Shown here: positions 40,943 through 42,091 of the stretch, piece after piece | How the letters are laid out: each line of letters opens with the position of its first letter | Numbering within the stretch: the stretch's first letter is position 1 | Assembly (NCBI GenBank): GCA_002483285.1 | Contig: DLHP01000017.1 | Coordinates: 41,656-83,746, forward strand | DNA from: Flavobacterium sp. UBA7665 | GTDB taxonomy: Bacteria; Bacteroidota; Bacteroidia; Flavobacteriales; Flavobacteriaceae | Direction of reading: 5' to 3' | DNA: 42,091 bases | Notes under the pieces: model-generated | Told to the model about the DNA's origin: nothing | The model's input: only the letters and a program-made list of their open reading frames with translations | The model's database searches: none | Position numbers and translations under genes: made by a program

Positions 40943-41477
40943 AGTTAGAATATTTATTGACCCAAACAACCCACAACCCAAACACCACACCGTAAATGAA
41001 CAACGGGAACACCACACCGTGCAACAGGTTTTCCTGTTCGGGATAATTGAGCAGGGCGATACTGAGCAAGACAATCCTCAAGATATTGAGCAAATGGATG
41101 ATTACGCAGCCCAAAATAATAAACACAAAGGTTCGTATCCATTTTCCTGTAAAAGCCACGACGAAAGCCGCAAAAAGGATCATCACACTCAGTGCGTTGC
41201 AGCCTTCTACAATACGCGCAACATATTGGTCCTCGAGGAACAACTTAATAGACGCTTGGTTGTCATGCACCATCAAACTGCACTTATAATTCAGCAATCC
41301 GAGCACATATTGCACTTGGTTGGCCAGCGCCGCAGTAAAATCATCGACCTCAAAAACCAGCAAATTGTCAAACTGCTTGAGGTACAATTTATAAATCAAA
41401 GTAAGTCCGGCATACACCGCAAAAAACCTAAAAAGGAAAATGAAAAACGGCCGGTATTGCCTGAAGTAAGTTTTCAA
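40920..41477 (-). CDS. xrtF: Exosortase F (XrtF), transpeptidase-like sorting enzyme
   Basis: Exosortases are integral membrane cysteine proteases or transpeptidases that recognise PEP-CTERM-like tails. The catalytic triad is visible: Cys in VEGCNALSVMILF, Arg in LLNILRIVLLS and His in HGVVFPLFIYG. Several membrane helices surround these. I place the start at TTG 41477 (185 aa) because a -7 element lies at 41492-41499, 14 nt upstream. Longer readings would overlap the divergent GAF gene. It is co-transcribed with the associated protein. No protein with a matching C-terminal signal is seen in the window. Confidence 0.88.
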   Translation of the reverse strand: MKTYFRQYRPFFIFLFRFFAVYAGLTLIYKLYLKQFDNLLVFEVDDFTAALANQVQYVLGLLNYKCSLMVHDNQASIKLFLEDQYVARIVEGCNALSVMILFAAFVVAFTGKWIRTFVFIILGCVIIHLLNILRIVLLSIALLNYPEQENLLHGVVFPLFIYGVVFGLWVVWVNKYSNYASGTAH

Positions 41478-41491
41478 AGGATTGTTTTTAA

Positions 41492-41499
41492 CAAATTTA
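41492..41499 (-). promoter_or_regulatory. -7 promoter element of xrtF
   Basis: The minus strand reads TAAATTTG, an exact match 14 nt before TTG 41477. It lies 26 nt from the opposite-strand element of the GAF gene, so the two promoters are back to back. Confidence 0.6.
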
Positions 41500-41525
41500 T
41501 ATAATTTAAAATGCCTTGCAAGGAT

Positions 41526-41533
41526 TACTTTTG
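41526..41533 (+). promoter_or_regulatory. -7 promoter element of the GAF/fRMsr gene
   Basis: TACTTTTG is an exact match, 13 nt before ATG 41547, facing away from the xrtF promoter. Confidence 0.6.
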
Positions 41534-41546
41534 CAAAAAAAACACC

Positions 41547-42002
41547 ATGACCTTCGCCCAATTACAGCCCGTCATTGAAAATATCGTAGCGCTAGAAAAC
41601 GTTACCCGGGATGAAAAATTATTGCAAATCTGCACCGTCCTCAACGAAAATATTTCTTATTACAACTGGGTTGGATTTTACTTCGCCAACCACGACAACC
41701 AAACCTTACACCTGGGCCCTTATGTGGGCGAACCTACAGACCACACGGTAATCCCTTTTGGCAAAGGCATCTGCGGACAAGTCGCTGTTTCTAACGAAAA
41801 CTTTGTCGTTCCCGACGTTCAGGCGCAGGACAATTACATCGCGTGCAGCTTTACGGTAAAATCTGAGATCGTCGTGCCGTTGTTTGTCAATGGGGTGAAT
41901 ATTGGGCAGATTGATATTGATTCGAATGTTTTGGATCCGTTTACAGCTGATGATGAAAGGTTTTTGGAGTTTGTAAATAGGGAGGTTTCTAAATTGTTTT
42001 AG
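41547..42002 (+). CDS. GAF-domain protein, probable free methionine-(R)-sulfoxide reductase
   Basis: This is a 151-aa single GAF domain of the fRMsr (YebR/MsrC) type, which reduces free methionine-R-sulfoxide through cysteine chemistry. Family landmarks are YYNWVGFYF, the cysteine in FGKGICGQVA, the cysteine in DNYIACS and the following SEIVVPLF. E. coli has a third cysteine near the first; here only one is present in that region, as in part of the family. The length is typical. The ATG at 41547 follows the promoter. Another GAF ligand-binding role is possible but less likely. Confidence 0.75.
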   Translation: MTFAQLQPVIENIVALENVTRDEKLLQICTVLNENISYYNWVGFYFANHDNQTLHLGPYVGEPTDHTVIPFGKGICGQVAVSNENFVVPDVQAQDNYIACSFTVKSEIVVPLFVNGVNIGQIDIDSNVLDPFTADDERFLEFVNREVSKLF

Positions 42003-42003
42003 G

Positions 42004-42078
42004 AGCTGAATCCCGCTATACACTGCAATCTTTTTGTCTCGTACCTCGCCAAAAAGGATTTTCGTTCCTATCGGGGCT
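42004..42078 (-). repeat. Dispersed structured intergenic element, copy 3 (inverted)
   Basis: Read on the minus strand this begins TAGCCCCGATAGG and ends TATAGCGGGATTCAGCT, matching the ends of the copy after miaB. Pairings are AGC (42004-42006) with GCT (42076-42078), CCCG (42012-42015) with CGGG (42072-42075), and an inner stem AATCTTTTTG (42027-42036) with CAAAAAGGATT (42050-42060, one bulge). It lies 2 nt past the GAF gene stop but points the other way, suggesting it belongs to a convergent gene outside the window. Confidence 0.65.
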
Positions 42079-42091
42079 ATCGCTGCCGCGA

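Overview
The window reads as ordinary chromosome of a Flavobacteriia bacterium, most likely Flavobacterium or a close relative. The evidence is a complete gldK-gldL-gldM-gldN block (gliding motility and type IX secretion core), an exosortase F gene with its usual partner, an HYC_CC_PP-type small copper-locus protein, and at least fourteen exact copies of the Bacteroidetes -7 promoter element TAnnTTTG, most of them 13-33 nt ahead of a start codon. Shine-Dalgarno sequences are mostly absent, as expected for the phylum. I see no rRNA, tRNA, CRISPR array, insertion sequence or prophage.

Layout. 1-2.8 kb: a SemiSWEET sugar transporter with a 101-aa conserved protein, a zinc alcohol dehydrogenase and a propeller-like lipoprotein. 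2.8-10.1 kb: a 1239-aa lipoprotein joining a metallophosphatase, a stretch resembling an atypical kinase and an outer-membrane barrel; a divergent HD-domain/Pycsar-type membrane protein; and a 785-aa GAF-like protein. 10.2-18.5 kb: a secreted plant-type LRR protein, DUF1761, a GNAT-like protein, a divergent lipid kinase/App1 phosphatase pair, an ABC-F ATPase, DUF983 and a DAO-type oxidoreductase. 18.5-27.2 kb, all on the minus strand: topA, a ureohydrolase-fold protein that has lost metal ligands, then the gldKLMN operon behind its own repeat-bearing promoter region. 27.3-36.1 kb, plus strand: DUF421, miaB, a sigma-54 activator, a YD-like lipoprotein, lptE, a TPR-like protein, secG, groES and groEL. 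36.1-40.4 kb, minus strand: DedA, then a four-gene heavy-metal (probably copper) operon. 40.5-42 kb: the exosortase F pair facing a free-methionine-sulfoxide-reductase-like GAF gene.

How the genes work together. GldK/L/M/N form the T9SS ring and motor. LptE, SecG and the TonB receptor also belong to envelope biogenesis or transport. The HYC_CC_PP protein, TonB receptor, periplasmic HMA protein and HMA-MauE membrane protein form a plausible surface-to-cytoplasm copper-handling path. The lipid kinase and App1 phosphatase would catalyse opposing steps between diacylglycerol and phosphatidate.

Points most worth a second look: the phosphatase/kinase-like/barrel fusion; the HD-PycTM fusion with no cyclase nearby; a structured intergenic element present three times at gene 3' ends; paired 15-bp repeats and a palindrome upstream of gldK; the degenerate arginase-fold protein beside the T9SS operon; and a sigma-54-like promoter before groESL. 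Three genes appear to use TTG starts that can be placed only by first recognising the promoter.
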